Translations under genes and position numbers: made by a program | The notes under the pieces: generated by a model | What the model was told of the DNA's origin: nothing | Seen by the model: only the letters and a program-made list of their open reading frames with translations | Database searches by the model: none | Source: Eremophila alpestris peregrina | Lineage: Eukaryota > Chordata > Aves > Passeriformes > Alaudidae | Reading direction: 5' to 3' | DNA: 64,000 nucleotides | Assembly (NCBI GenBank): GCA_009792885.1 | Contig: WMCF01000080.1 | Coordinates: 77,053-141,052 of the forward strand | Shown: positions 27,401-42,400 of the stretch, piece by piece | Position numbering within the stretch: position 1 is the first letter of the stretch | Layout of the letters: each line of letters begins with the position of its first letter

Positions 27401-30400
27401 AAATAGTATATAAATGTGATTTGACTTTCAGTTTGAGAAGTACATTTCTTTATTTTTCTGTAAACAGGAGTGCCTTGCAGTAAGAACTCTTGATCCTCTC
27501 GTCAATACATCCAGCCTAATAATGAGAAAATGTTTTCCCAAAAATCGTCTTCCTTTACCAACTATTAAAAGTGCTTTCCATTTCCAACTCCCAGTTATTC
27601 CTGCCAGTGGTCCTGTGGCTCAGCTGTACAATTTGCCTCCTGATGGTATGGAGATTTTATAGTACTTTGAGTATGCTTAATTTTGCTTTATGGAAGGTGG
27701 AATCAATTGCACTTTTTTGTGTTGTCTGCTAAAAGGACTCTGAGACACTTCTCAATGAGCAAAGGGTCTGTGACTGTTGCTGTGGAGTACCAATTTCTAA
27801 TGTTAAGTTTAACATGACAGAAATTTTGTCTAGACACATGTAGTTTTAAAATAAAAGAGGAAAGAAGGACTAAAGGGTGGTGTTCACCAAACTCTGAAGT
27901 GTAAAGAATAGGCTGTATTCAAACTGAAACCGTCTCTCCTTTCAACTCATGTAGTGTATACATTCTCCTATGTGAAATGTGTTGTAGTGTACGTCCTGTC
28001 CTGTCTTACAGGAGCATGTATCCTTTCTTTCTCTTACTCTGATAAGTTAGCATGTGATGAATTTAGATAAATGTGTGCCATTTGAAGCACTGGCTTTTCT
28101 GTGTTATTGTGGTTATTCCTTCATTTGCGTGATGAGAAAGTAGAGCTGCTATCTTGGACTGTTGCAATCTCTTGGAAAGCACTGTACTGCAGACCATTTA
28201 AGTGGTTCTTTGTAGGAAATCAGTTCATCCCATTGTGAACACCTTTCATTATTTTTAGATAATTAATGCATGTTCTGATAAGGTGAAACAGCTTCAGACC
28301 TGGTAAGCAACTAATGAAGTTGCTGTCAGAAAGTTACTCTAAAATGAAGGGCCAAAGTCAGCTTATTACTATATTTTATTTGTGAGCTCTCCTGAAACAA
28401 AATGCAATCATAGTCTGAAAGAAGTAAGCTATCTTGTTGGGGTTCAGACTCCAGTAATTCAAAGATTCTTTATGTCTTGTCCTCAAGGTAGAAAATAGAT
28501 TAGAAGTCTGTTTCAAAACCCACAGAAATTAAAGCTCTGCTTAATGCAGTAGATTGGTACTGTATAATACCTGTTTACTAGAAACATCCTAGTTTACTAA
28601 AGTATAATGATACAGGGTTTTTAATAGGTTTAATAGGTTTGTTATCTGTTATAGAAGGAAGTGAAAAACCTAAGGAAATAGGATACACAGTGCTTTAAAA
28701 GGGAAAGGTTCTGCATTAAAAGACATATGGAATGTCGAGGGGGGTGGGTAGAAGTCTGGCTTTATTAAAGGTATAATGTTGTATATAGTCTATATAGACT
28801 ATATAGTCTTATACTAGTCTTGTCTAGTATTTTGAAAGCAGTACATGTAGTCATTCTGAGTACACTACAAAATCAGCATCATTTGTAAACCCCCGATTGA
28901 GCCTTCAATGACAATCAGCAAATTTCCTGCATGGAAAACATGAAGAGAAAACTCAACCAAACCCCTCCAGCACTAGTTTACTAGTTGGTTTTCACATTTT
29001 TTTCAAGGAGTAAGTGAAAAAGAAAATAAACTCAGGACATAGAAAATGTTTTTTGAGCACGTGTAATTGGATTAAATGTATGATCTGCCTTACAAAACCA
29101 TTTTGTATTGTAGTGGATGATGTGGTAGATGAAAGTGATGATAACGATGATGGTGAAACAGAATCTGAAATTGAAACTGAAATTGATGATGACAAGGACC
29201 AACATTGTAAGGTTGGTAGAAAGAAAATTAATAGGTAAAAGCCAGGTATAGCAATTTTTTATTTAAGTTGCTTAAATCTGGTATATAAACACATTTTAAG
29301 TGTTAAAAACAGTTTGAGGAGATTTTCAGGGCAATTTCTAAAAATAAAAAATCCTCAGAACTTAAAGAAGGTGGGTGCTGCTTGAAAATATCAACCATTC
29401 TTGTTCAGATTGCTTCAGGATTTTTATCTGCTTCACACTTGGTGTATCTGGAGTGCAGTGGAACAGAACCACAGACTTCTTTAGCAGTATTGTCTTCCTA
29501 ATTTGTTCTTCTCTCAGCCCGCTTTTCGCACATAATCTGGTCCATATGTAGGAGCTGCTCTAACCTTTTTCAGCATTCTGGACTGGGATTGACTAGATCA
29601 GTGTTTCAGCAAGGTAGCTGAAGTGCAGCCAGCTGTAGAGGTAGACATCACACTGTTGTACCACTTAGGGAAGGTATTCTCTGCCAGCTGGGACATGGAT
29701 AGTTATTTGGTCAGAACTGCCTTATTCTGTATTTTTAGGTTATGTGTATTTAGGAGTTAATTGAATTGTCTGTTTGTGAACTGAAAAGACTTAATTTTAT
29801 TCAAGAATCTCATGAGCCCTGATGGAGGGAGTATCTTCCATAGAACCAGTGTTGCATTGTCATTGCAGTCAGATGAAGTCTTCACATTCCAAGATCTGTT
29901 AGTGGGAGTATGCACAGATTTCATGTAAAATCTGATATCTGTGTATAATAAGTTTGGATGAAAGTTTGGAAGAAAATGGAGATGTTTGTAATATTGCTGT
30001 TGAAATGGAGGCTTAGGCATACTAATAATACTGAGCAGTCTAAATCTTCATGGTGAAAGCCGCAGTTCAGTTTATTTTGAAATTGTGGTATTTTATCTTT
30101 TTAAAGAATGTCTGTGTCAGAAGTAAAGGTGAATGTTTCAGATTAAAGCTGTAGAAGTTCATTAATTTTGGATGCAAGATTAATTTGTTCTGGTGATCTT
30201 TCAGAATGATGATATTGAGACTGATATTAATAAACTGAAACCTAGACAGGAGTTGGGAAGATCCATAGAAGAACTGAAAATGTATGAGCAATTTTTCCCA
30301 GAACTTTCAGAAAACTTTCAGGTAAGGTATATGATTCCCAGGACATTTCCGGCCATGTTAGGTTGACTCTGGAATATACTTTGATGTTCTTTTTTGGGTG

Positions 30401-33400
30401 GATAGTTCCCCTAGCCAAGAATCATGCATCTGCAGTTCCAGACCTACATATGGGAGTACTTTATCCTAGGTTATTTCGTTAGGTGTTATGGTTGCTTCAG
30501 TCTTATTGAAAAGGGTGGTACTGTGAGTAGATGTAAAACAAAACTGTTTTCTGGTGCCTGATTATTGCATAAAGCAGAAAGTCAAACAGTGAAGAAGGAC
30601 ATGAGATTTCTGAGAGTGCTTCATTGTATTAGGCGTCTCCTTAAATGCTGTGCACCTACTTAAAATGGGTGGTTAAAATACCTGGGCAATTGCATTGACT
30701 TTGTTATTGATGAACTGCTTGTTATTGCTTAAGGCCCTCTTGTAAAAGATGAAACTTAATTTCTCTGATGCTTTATAACAGCTGTCACCTTTTAAATTAC
30801 ATTTAAAGCAAGGAAAGCCAAATGTTTATAATATACATGAAACTTGGAAACTGTTTTGTTTTTGTAATAATGCTTTTATTTATTTTTTCACTTTTGTATT
30901 TTTAAGGAATGGGACTTAGTTTCCAAGGAACCAAAGCCTTTTGTACCTGATACAAATTTGAGTGGACCTATTGTTGTTCCTACAGCCGGTGAGGAGCATT
31001 CTGCTGAAGCAAACATGTCAACAAAAGGAGTTGCTTTAAAGGAGTGCAATCCTTTATTGACAGAGGAATGCAATAGAAGGCCAGTGTTTCTGGAACTACC
31101 AAAGAAAGATGACATGAAAGACAGTAGTTTACATCAGCAAAATGTGCTTCCATCATGCCAGTGTCTAAGCCAAGAAATTGTGAAAGGCTTGGACAGAATC
31201 AGTCTGCTGGACAGTGCAAAAAATGATCAATATTATGGTACAGGGTGTGTAGTAAAGAAGGAAGGCAAAGCTAGCCTTACCACACTTGCTTGTAGTAAAT
31301 CCTGTGAGCATGTTTCACCCTGTGGAGGTAGTCTCTTTGAAGGATCATCTGTCCAGTTGGGAAAACTCTGCTGCACTGGAGTAGATTCAGAGGAGGAGGA
31401 GGAGGAGGAGGATTCCAGATCTAGCTCACCAGGAGAACATGTCATGCTTCAAGTTTCTGATGTATCACCAGTTCATGATTGTGATCTGTATCTCGAAATG
31501 GTGAAGTACACAAAGTCCATTCCGGAATACTCAGAAGTGGCCTATCCAGATTATTTTGGCCATATTCCACCCCCATTTAAGGAACCTATTCTGGAAAGGC
31601 CATATGGGGTGCAGAGGTGAGTTATCATACTCCTTTTTTTGTTGTTATTTTCATTCCTTTGAGAAACAGTGTTTAGGATGAGATTAACCTGAGGATCTCC
31701 AGAGGTCCCACCCAACCCTAACCATGCTGTGATTAACAAGCCATGTTACACTGTTTGCTTTGGCATCTAAAACTGTTTCCAGTGAAAAGCAGTTTGAAGG
31801 TGAGTAGGCATTGATCAGTGCAGAGCCATATGTAATTATATAATTGCTAATTCTGGAATTCGATTTCTAAATATGAAATTCAGTTTATATTCTCCCTTTC
31901 TGCCTCCTTCCATTTCCCATGTAAATTTTGTCATTTGCAAAATAGCAAACCAACAAAAAAAAAATTCTCCATCACCTGAATGCTCCTTTCTTGTCTTAGC
32001 CAAGATAGGACAGTTAATAGTTAAGATTCTTCACCTCTTATCTCTGCTGAACTAAAAACCTGTCTTTCAGGGAAACACAGTGGAAAAAAATTAAATAGTT
32101 AAAAAATTAATACACTGAAGTGTTTGGCTTTAGAGTTCACAGTATAAGAGAATTTAGAGGTAACAAGTGCAGAGGATGTAGTTTGTCTTAGGTCCTGCAG
32201 AATGACATACAACAAAAACACATCAACACATCCTTTTATTTCTTCACTGAGAGAAAATAGATGATGATGAAGAGTGATAAGATCCTTAAGAATAGTTTGC
32301 AGAAGTGGTGTGAAGAGCTGGCTGATAGACATAGTGAGTTACTAGCATATACATGTGAGTATGCTAGCAGTAGCTGTGAGACCTCCCCACTTGCCTGATT
32401 TTGAGATTGAATGCATTTGCCTTTATACTCACAACTATAACCAACTTCATGAGTTTCTTTGTATTTATATTCTTTATATTTAGATACTGAAATGATTAAG
32501 AGATAGTGTCTCTAGGTGGTTGAATGAAAATCCTTCATCTGTTTCACACAAGTAATGAAAAAGTGATCTTTGTAGTGAAATGACAAGTGCTGAAACACTA
32601 GTGACATAATGAATATATTGTTCAGTGTTGAAAGAGGAGTATCTTCCCTAGCAGTTTATTTATTAGATAGATTCAGCTGATTTAGAAGGGAGATAGTCTT
32701 GAGTCAGGAATCACCTAAGAACTGCATTTAAGAAAATCTTGCAAATCCTTATGTATGTTTTTGTAGTAATTAATTCTGTATTTTCCTGAATAGAGCTGAG
32801 TGAAGTTGAGATACAATTTGTTACTGTAGTGTTCATTGTTAGATATAAAGCATTGGAAAAATAAACCTCCTAGGATAAGACTGGGATAGGATAAGACTGA
32901 TTTCTAGACCATGAAGATAATTTTAGGGTATATTTTCACTTTAAATTTTTTTATTGTTGTTGTATTTTTTATGTTGAAATAACTTTCTGAGGTCTTGTAT
33001 GAACAAGAATGAAATACCAGGTAATATGGCTAAACTTGAATCAAAAATCCTGCATCACATTTTTAGGGAACACTGTTTTAAGAATTCAGTTTTCTGCAAA
33101 CAACTCAGTCTTGTTACTGCAACATAACAAACTTCTGAGAAGAAAACTTGTATAAAAAGGGCGTAATCTTTTTATGATTTCCTAGTTTATAGCGGATTGT
33201 AAAAATTAGTTTGGTAGAGGACATGGAAAAACTTTAAAGTCTTTTGTAAAGCTGTGTCTAAACACTTGACATTCAGTGTGATTTATGTTCTTTGTAATGT
33301 AAGCAGTTAGCTTACTGCTCGTTGGGTAAGTCTTAGTTAGAAAATAAGTGGTTGCTTTAATCTATCCATGTAATTTGAGAAAATATTGTGTGGGGTCTAA

Positions 33401-36400
33401 GGTATGACTTCATGGATTTTCTTCCTACTTTTATTAGAACAGTGTAGGGTTTGGGGCTTTTGTTTCTTAGTTTTGCAATGTGCCAGGAGATTAAATGTTT
33501 TTGAACTTGTGCTTTGGAGTGCTTTTTCTTCCTCTTTTAAATTTAGTAGCCTGAATACCTCACCAATATATTATTGTTTGGATAAATGAAATTGGAATAG
33601 CTGAAGTGTTTTATATAACTCTGTCTTTCTAGGAAGAAAACTATTATATAGTAAAATAACCTATAAATTTGGGGTTTCATTTCTACTTTTTTCTATTCCT
33701 TAGAAGTTTAGTAGGGTTGGAGTTTTTTTCTGTACACTTCAGTGTTTTCTAATCATCAGGATCTACGAAGGAGTCATCTCTAAGCATAGGGCTCACATCA
33801 ACAGTGTTGTTCTAGTTTTTTTTTTTCCCTTTAATTTTCTTTAAATAGCTTATCTTCATTTTTTGGACTGTGAAAATATCTGCTACTAATTTTCCTTCTC
33901 ATGAGCATCTTGAATACTCTTTCTGCTTTGCTTTCATCTACACTGGTTATTATAATGGTATTTAAATGCCATTATTATTTATAAAATACTGATTATGGAT
34001 TTTCATTGATGGATTTTGACTTGCAAAACTCCTGTGATATTAGGAAGTGTTAGGACATTTTATAGCTAAGGCATGCCAAGATCAAATGAGTTTCCTATGT
34101 TCAAGTGTAAAGTCAAAAATCTGCAATTCTGTCCTGAGCTGAACCAATTCAGATGGATTGTGGTGCGTCAGCCTTGTCAAAATGTTGTCAGTACCTTGGA
34201 CTTGTGACTTCATTCCTTTTTCAGTTAATTTCAATATAATAAAATGTGCTAGGGTTGTGCACTTACCTTCTGTTTCTCATTATTTATTTTAATTAAATTG
34301 AGAATTTCCAGCCTGAATATACTTTAGCTTTCTGTTTCTGTATTCTTCATTGTTAATCTGCCTCCTTTTCTTCTTATTGCAGGTGCTGTGCAAGCTTTTC
34401 CACACAGCTCTGCCACTATATTTCATTCTTGAACTGCAACCCATTCTTACTTTTCCAAGCCAGGACCTAGATACTGCCAGTTGTGCAATGGTTCTATGAC
34501 CTGGATAAGCACACACCTGACATTTGGCTGACATCACCAAATTCTTTCTTATTTGTTACGTAGTCGATAAATGAACCTAGATCTCCAGAGGTGAAAAGCT
34601 AGTTCACTAACACACTCACTGTACAAACTACGCCCTAAAACTCTTTAATTTTGATTATAGTAGGATTCATGTAAGTTACTAATGTTATCAAGTGTTGTCA
34701 TGGATTAAAGCATTAACATAAGTAATGTTTGAGTAATTTCTGCTTCTGTTATAAAGTATGAAACTGCATTTTTTTCCGTCAGATAAAACCCAGTGAGTTG
34801 TGTGCATGAAAATTCAGTTCCCTCACATGCAGATACTGGATTCAGCTCTGAATGCAGGTGTTTAAACTTAAGTACACCTTGAGTTTGCACACATAAGGGG
34901 GGGTGAAGCTGAGGTCTGTCTGAACTGTACCACTGTCTTCATGTCAACTTTGTTAGTTTTCTTATATGAGCCAATTCCTCTTATGTGATTGGAAACAGTA
35001 AGTGACAATTTAAATGAGAACTCGGTTTTCTTTTTTAGGACAAAAATCTCTCAAGATATTGAAAGGCTGATTTATCAAAATGACATTATAGATAGAGTTG
35101 TGTATGACCTTGATAATTTGAGGTAAGTTTTTACAATATCTGTAAACAATATCCCAGTAATACTCTAAGCCAGTTCTACTTTCTCTGTGATGTAACTCAT
35201 AATATTTGCAGCAGATTTCATACAATTTCATGTGACATAACAGCATTTTTGATATCCATTTGGAGGAAGGATCAAAACAGCTTCTAAATTGCGGAGTGAC
35301 AACTAAAAGGAAGCTGTTTGATTTAGCTAAGTTTGTTTCATTCATTTTGGTCTCTTTTTCTACTCATAGTTGTTCTGTACCAGAGGAGGCAGATGTTTTG
35401 AAGTTTAATTCTAAATTTGAATCTGGAAACCTGCGCAAAGTTATTCAGATCAGAAAGTAAGATATTTCATCTCTACTTTTGATAGTTTAGGCCTTTTATT
35501 TCTGCTTCTTACGATCATTGGTATGTTTTTGTTAATTTTCAGAAATGAGTATGATCTAATTCTGAACTCAGATATAAATAGCAATCATTATCATCAGTGG
35601 TTTTATTTTGAAGTCAGTGGAATGAAAACTGGCATTGGGTACCGGTTTAACATCATCAACTGTGAAAAGTCAAACAGTCAGTTCAACTACGGTAAGATAT
35701 GTTTCCCATACTTTGAAAAGAAATACGTAAAAATACCTGTACTAATCAACTTAGCTGTTTCCTTCCCTCTACAGGATTAGCAGTATTCATGTTGTCAGTT
35801 TAAATTCTTTATTTTAATAGTACTGCTAGAAAATGTTTTGACAGCTAGGTAAAAAGAAAAAATGCATCTTAAACCAAGGGCTGTTCTGTTTTTAAAATGA
35901 AGTTTTTTTGTGAGGCCAAAGCAGAAGAAATTTACTGATAACTGCAACTGCAATTGTCTTAGGGCCATTGGGCAGGGAGAACAACAACAAAACCTGTTGA
36001 TTCACACAGATCTAGAAGAATGACAGTTGTTATCATTAATCCATTTCTGCTTAGGGCTAGATGGGAATGTAAGCGGTGACATTCCAAAACAGTTTTGTCT
36101 TATTGATGGTAAGGAAAAATAAGTCTAGTTTGAAATGCTGGGATTCATAAGTGACCATTGCTGTCTCTAGTAAGTAGTGTTTGCAGTGTGTGCCTTATTC
36201 AATGGTTTACAAATGACTGACTGAAAATACCTTTCTTCCTCTTGTCTGGGACTGTGCATGTAGTGTGTGTGTCACTCAGCTTATAACTGTTTGTTATTTT
36301 CCCGCTGTATATTTTGAAATTTGTCCTTTAAGAAGGAAGAAATTTCTCCTCCCACCTCCAGCTTCAAACTGTTGTTACCAAGTAATATTGTATTCTTCTT

Positions 36401-39400
36401 TGTCCTACACTTTCATGCACATTGATAAAGTCGCAGAACACTAGGTAGTTTGACCAGCAGTAAGATACTTATAAGTTACTTACTAATCTTCATTAATCAG
36501 CTTAGATTTTTTTTTATGTTGTGCATATTTAATTAATAGTTTCTTTTGAGTTTTTAAACACACTGACTGAATCAGTGTGGTTGGCTAATTATCTAACAAA
36601 TAAATGATACTCAATTAGTATTACTCTGACTTCATATTAAGTATTCAGATTAAGTTTACTCTCAAAATAAATAGATTTAAAAGAATTATTTGTTTAAAAA
36701 ATTGTCCAGAAACATCAGTTATTTTTCAGTTATCTGCATGAATGGATGATTGTATCAATTTTTTGTGTTCTCTGTGCAGCCTTTCTGTAGTGTGAGTTGG
36801 ATGGAGTGGAACTGAAGACTGCTTGTAGTCTACCATTCATGCAAACCTCAGCTTTCATTTAAACATTCCGTTTTGGTCTTCCATAAGTCTTACTCTTTTC
36901 TATAGTTGTTTTTTTCTAAAAATCAGCAATCTTTTGTCAGCTGGCTTGAACAGCACACCGTACAATACCCAGGCATTGATGAAAATGCAAATGCACTCTG
37001 ATAGTGAGTAAATAAGTAGAGGTAATTTGTAGACCTGTGTGTAAGTGTTGATGTGGTCCATTATTGCTAATATGTTTCTGTTTAATGGTAAACATTAAAG
37101 TGAGATGCATTTCTTCTTTCAGGTATGCAGCCCCTCATGTATTCTGTTCAGGAAGCACTGCGTTCTCGACCATGTTGGACTCGTGTTGGGACAGATATTT
37201 GTTACTACAAGTAAGTACACACACAAACCAAACATACAGCTGGTCTTACACTGAAGATTAACATGAGGTACAATTTTTGAGAATTACTTCTTTCTGTGTT
37301 TGATAGTTCTATGTTAATCTGTTGTGAAGAGGGGTTTTTTTCGGACTTACTGCAGAGAGTAATATGTGTGATAGAAATATACAGGATCTCATTTTGTAAG
37401 CACACTACTGATACTTAAGCTGTTCATATTTTATGCTTTTCTTAGAAATTGAACACTGTTTCTGGGAACGTATATGTGACATGCTTACTTGAAATCTTAT
37501 TAGTAACTTCCAGTAATACTGACCTCATGGTCCTTGTGATGAGCCTTCTGTAATCTGTGGTGGAATTACTGTAGAGGAGTTCTAAAACACAGGATGAGAA
37601 TGTGCAGTAGATCGATATGTAATCCTTCTTGGTTGGTAGCTGTTTGCTTACTTTTTTGTCTGTTTTTGTTTATTTTGTTGCTTGTTTGTATTTGCTCACC
37701 TTTTATCAATGTGAATGAATGTGTGTATCACTGTTATAATAAACTATCTTTAAAGCTGATGGAAACATGATGTGTTTAAGTTGTATCTACATAGAAGAGA
37801 TACAGTCACTAAAAATTCTTCTGACTCTTAGAATGTGTGTTCAGAAAAAATCAATAGTATGAAAAAAAATTACTCTAATGTAATATATTACCTTCATTTT
37901 TTGGTTTAGAAATCACTTTTCAAGAAGTTCAATTGCTGCTGGGGGCCAGAAAGGAAAATCCTATTACACAATTACATTCACAGTGACTTTCCAACATAAA
38001 GATGATGTGTGCTACTTTGCTTACCATTATCCATATACATATTCAACTTTAAAGGTGAGAAGCTTATAATCTGTTGCATAAACGAATATTTACAATATAG
38101 GATAATATATAGTGCTCATGACTGAATTGCTTCTTTTTATGAAGTTCAAAATTCTCCTTACAAGGAAGAATTTTCATAATATTAGTGTTTAGATTGACAA
38201 AATGTGTAGGTTGCTCTAATGAACAGTCCTGGGAAAAATAAAATTGATGCTTATAGGCTAAACAGGTTTCCTGGGTATCAACAAGATGATTATGTGATTG
38301 GAACATCTCCCTTATGAGAAAAGACCTCGAGAAGAGATGACTGAGAGGGTACTCATCAATGTCTGGAAGTATTTGAAAGGGGGGGTGTCAAGAAGATGGA
38401 TCCAGGCTTTCCTTGGTGGTGCAAATAACTGGGACAACTTCTTTACTGTGTAGATGACCAAGCCCTGGAACAGAATGCACAGAGAGGTTGGGGAATCTCC
38501 ATACCAGGGGAGTTAAAGCATTGTCTGGACACAATTCTGTGCAATGTGCTATAAGATGGCCCTGCTTGAAACAGGGAGGTTGGACCAGATGGCCCACTCT
38601 CGTCCCTTTCAACCTTATGCATTCTGTGATTCTGTGATAATTGACTGGAAGCAATGCTGTTCTACATTTACTTTTTGACAGCTAAAGCTGCTGTAACTAA
38701 GATAAGTAGAGATTTTTCTAGGTTTATGAATTGCTTAAAGAAGTCTTCTGAAGCTTTTAATACTAAGCAAAATTAATTTTGCTTGAATGTGTCTTGTTCA
38801 TCTCTGTCACAGCAATGAAAGCAAAATAGAGGTGGCCAGTGTATAGGAGCTTTAAATGCAGTTTTTCACTAAACTATGCCAGCTTTTCAATAAAGTACCT
38901 GTTAAGAGATATAAGCAGCTGCTGCTTCCAGCAGCTCCTGGTCCTGGAGGTTCCTCCTGCCCAGCTGCTGGAGGCCAGCCAAGGCACCTGGGGGTCTCTG
39001 TCCCAGGCTGATGGACATGGCTGCTGCTTTCCTGTTTGCTTATATATTCATATGCAAGTCTGAGTCCCAGAGAGAGAAAGAGAGTTATGCACACACACTC
39101 GTGCATGCCCACTCCCGTGGGCAGGGCTGGCCACATGGACTGGCACAGACAAGGGGCACCCCTGTGTTACACTACTGTGACTTGTGTAACAGAGACACCC
39201 CATCCTCCTCTGCAGATGGTGTGGATTGCTGTTCACTTGTGAAAGTACAAACCAGCCTACTCTCTAGAATCACAAGCATGTTTGTGGAACAGTGGCATGG
39301 CTCATCCATGCCATAGCCCTGCCTTGATCTCAGGTCTCTCTTACCTGCTCTGCAGGCCTCCAGTTTGCAGCCTAGTCCTGATGCTCACTAGGAAACAGAT

Positions 39401-42400
39401 GTGTGCACTTGCACACTCGTCTTAGAGGCACTCTGCACTTGTGGCTCTGCCCAGATGCCAGCATGGACTGTCTGCCTGCTGGATACCTCTCCCTTGACCT
39501 GGGGCCCATACACACTGGGGAGTTCACCTTGAAGTTTACTGGCAAGTTGCACGTGTACCCCTACACACACCAGCTGCAGGGAAGATGCATGTGCTTGCCC
39601 CCCCCCCACCCAGATCCAGCTGTTACCAGGCACATGGTCTTGTAACCCATGTTTCTGGTTCAGGTGTTGTCACTGAGGAATTCAACCCTTATTGTCCCAC
39701 CAGATGTGTTTTGAGGGACACACTGTTCTTGCCTCAGTGGTTGGACACTAACACCTTTACCCACTGTGGTTGCTGGCAGTGAGACATCCCCTTGCTTCCT
39801 TGCTGACACCATTGACTAAAGAGTGTCTGCAATGCCTACAGCTCCAGCTGCTGGAGTCTTGCTTTGATTCCATCAGTAGCTGGGACATAGCCTGTGGTAC
39901 CCACAGAGATGCTCCCAAGAGGTTGGTTTCTCCAACTACTGATGCTGAGACCCTTGTGCATTCCAGTTGTTGACCCCGAATTGACTTAGACCTGTTCTTT
40001 TAGTTGCAGTAGTCCACACAGCACTTTGATGCAAAGGGTAGAGAGTAAGGCTGCTCAGAGAGATGGCTAAGAGCATACTGTAGGAATCAGATGCTTGAGT
40101 TTTGTGTAGTACCACACCCCATCTCTTGAATGCCCCAAATAATTTTGGTTCCTCTTTATCAGGTGATTCTCTCCAAGTCTTTGTCTGTAGATTCTTAATG
40201 GCCTGTTTACTGAGAGACTGGTGACCTTGGTCTTTGCTATGGTCTGTTACCATAGCAGTTACATCTCAGCTCTCTGTTCCTGTGTATTGATTCTTCTTAT
40301 TACTACTGTCTGCAGTGAAAAGGTCCCTGATCACATAGCCTTAATGAAGCACAGATTCTTACTTTACATATGCCCTTATAGTATCCATGTACAATAATTC
40401 ACCGTCTTTTCCTTCCTCTTTCTGAAAGCAGTTGGAAAACGAGACTCTGTAAAAGAGTTGGAAAACCAGACTCTGTTATTCAGTCAGAGATGTAAAAAAT
40501 GGTATTTCAAGGTCAAAAGTATCCTGGAAACTTGAACATTGTTTAGAACATCTAAAAGAAAGATCTGTTAAATAGTATCTTTGAAATATGCTGTCATATG
40601 TGACTGCAAAGGATTTGAAGTATTTTTTCATTATTTTTGGGATGAAGATGCATCTTAGGAAGCTGGAATCTATGCACAATCCTCAACAGATATATTTTCG
40701 ACAAGATGTTCTCTGTGAGACCCTGGCTGGCAACAGCTGTCCATTAGTCACTATTACAGCCATGCCAGAGTCCAATTACTATGAACATATCTGTCAGTTC
40801 AGTAAGTATAACTCTTCTTTCTCATCAAGGGAAAATAATGTAAAACTGGGTATTTGTAGAAAAAATTTAGTCTTAACCATTATGCAATGTAAAAACAGCA
40901 ATGTAAAACAAGGTTAATGAATTTTGTGAAACTAAGAGGCGTCAGTATTTAGGATTTGCTTTGTATTTAATAATACTTATTTGTGGTAGTCAAACAAAGA
41001 TGTGTATCTTAAAATGTACACGTATATACTCATGTATTTTAAACTTCCACTGCTGGGTTTGTACATTACATTTTGCAGAGAGCACTTCTTGGAAAAGAAT
41101 ACTGGACAAGTAACTTTTTTCTTAAAATGCTATTTTAAGAATATTAAAAAGGTTATTTTCTTGTCAAAAAAAAGTCTTTCATAAAGCTAACATCTAGCTG
41201 CTGTGATTTGAAGTGAGCTTCTGCTATTTTGTGATTTGTTTATCCTCTTTTTCTTGGTTATTGGGGAAAAAAGTCATGAAAGTCATATCACAACTGCCAG
41301 TTCAAATTATTTGTGTAATTGCCTGATCAAATTTAAAGCTCCATTGTGATAGTTCTGTAATTAGCAGACTTTCCAAAAATATTGTGGCAAGCTCTATCAG
41401 CAGTACCCATACTCAGCAATACTCAACTTAGAAATGTTTTTTACATTGTAATAAATGCAGTGAGCTCTTGGCTCTTTCCCCAGTCAACAAACTGTTCATT
41501 TAGTTTAAATGATGTTTTGTAATTTCTGTGAATATCTCTTTTAGGGAATCGTCCTTATATATTCCTGTCTGCTCGTGTACATCCTGGAGAGACTAATGCT
41601 AGCTGGGTTATGAAGGGAACACTGGAATACCTTATGAGCAATAGTCCAAATGCGCAATGTTTAAGGGAATCTTACATTTTCAAAATTATTCCCATGCTCA
41701 ATCCAGATGGTGTCATCAATGGAAAGTAAGAATATATTTACTCGTAAATATTTAACCTGTACTCTAATTCTTTGCATCAATATTTAGAAATGAATAATCT
41801 AAGCTAATCCTGCAAAGATACAAATGCAGTACTTAATATAATAAAAAGCAACAGACGCTTGCAAGATTGCTAGAATTTTTGGCTTCTTAAAAAGCAGGTA
41901 CATTTTTTCACAGATTTCAGTTTTACAGGAATATTTTCAGTTGTTCATGGATGATAATCATTCCTGCGTGATTTGACATGACACTTTAATTGTCTTTCTG
42001 TCTTGGATTTGTGTAAGAGTGTTACATGGGACCACACCTGAATTTAGGAAAAGCTAAACAAGTTCATGGTCTGCATGAAAACAAAAGTGCCTTATATTTA
42101 TATGAGAAAGCCTTTTGCATAATTTTTTAAAAAAGGTGAGAAGTTAATAGATGTACAAGAGAAAGGGTAAGAGAGTATTCTCGTTTGATTGAAGTTATTA
42201 ATAGTAGTTATTTCAATTGCTGTGCTTTTCTTAATAAATTTAAGGGATATTCCAGTATCTTTTGAAACTCCTATGAGTAAACATTGAGCAGTCTACATTT
42301 ACTTGGTTGCAGGGAGTATATATGAAATGGAAATTTTGCTATGGTTTCTCTTCATCTATTTTAAAAGGCTTTGTGAACAAAATAATAAAAACGAAACTAA

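Noticed and set aside
39011..39973. Open frames up to 101 codons in the GC-rich insert
   Set aside because: Overlapping frames on both strands with His/Cys/Leu-rich composition from CA and CTG repeats; no domain or splice signal supports coding.
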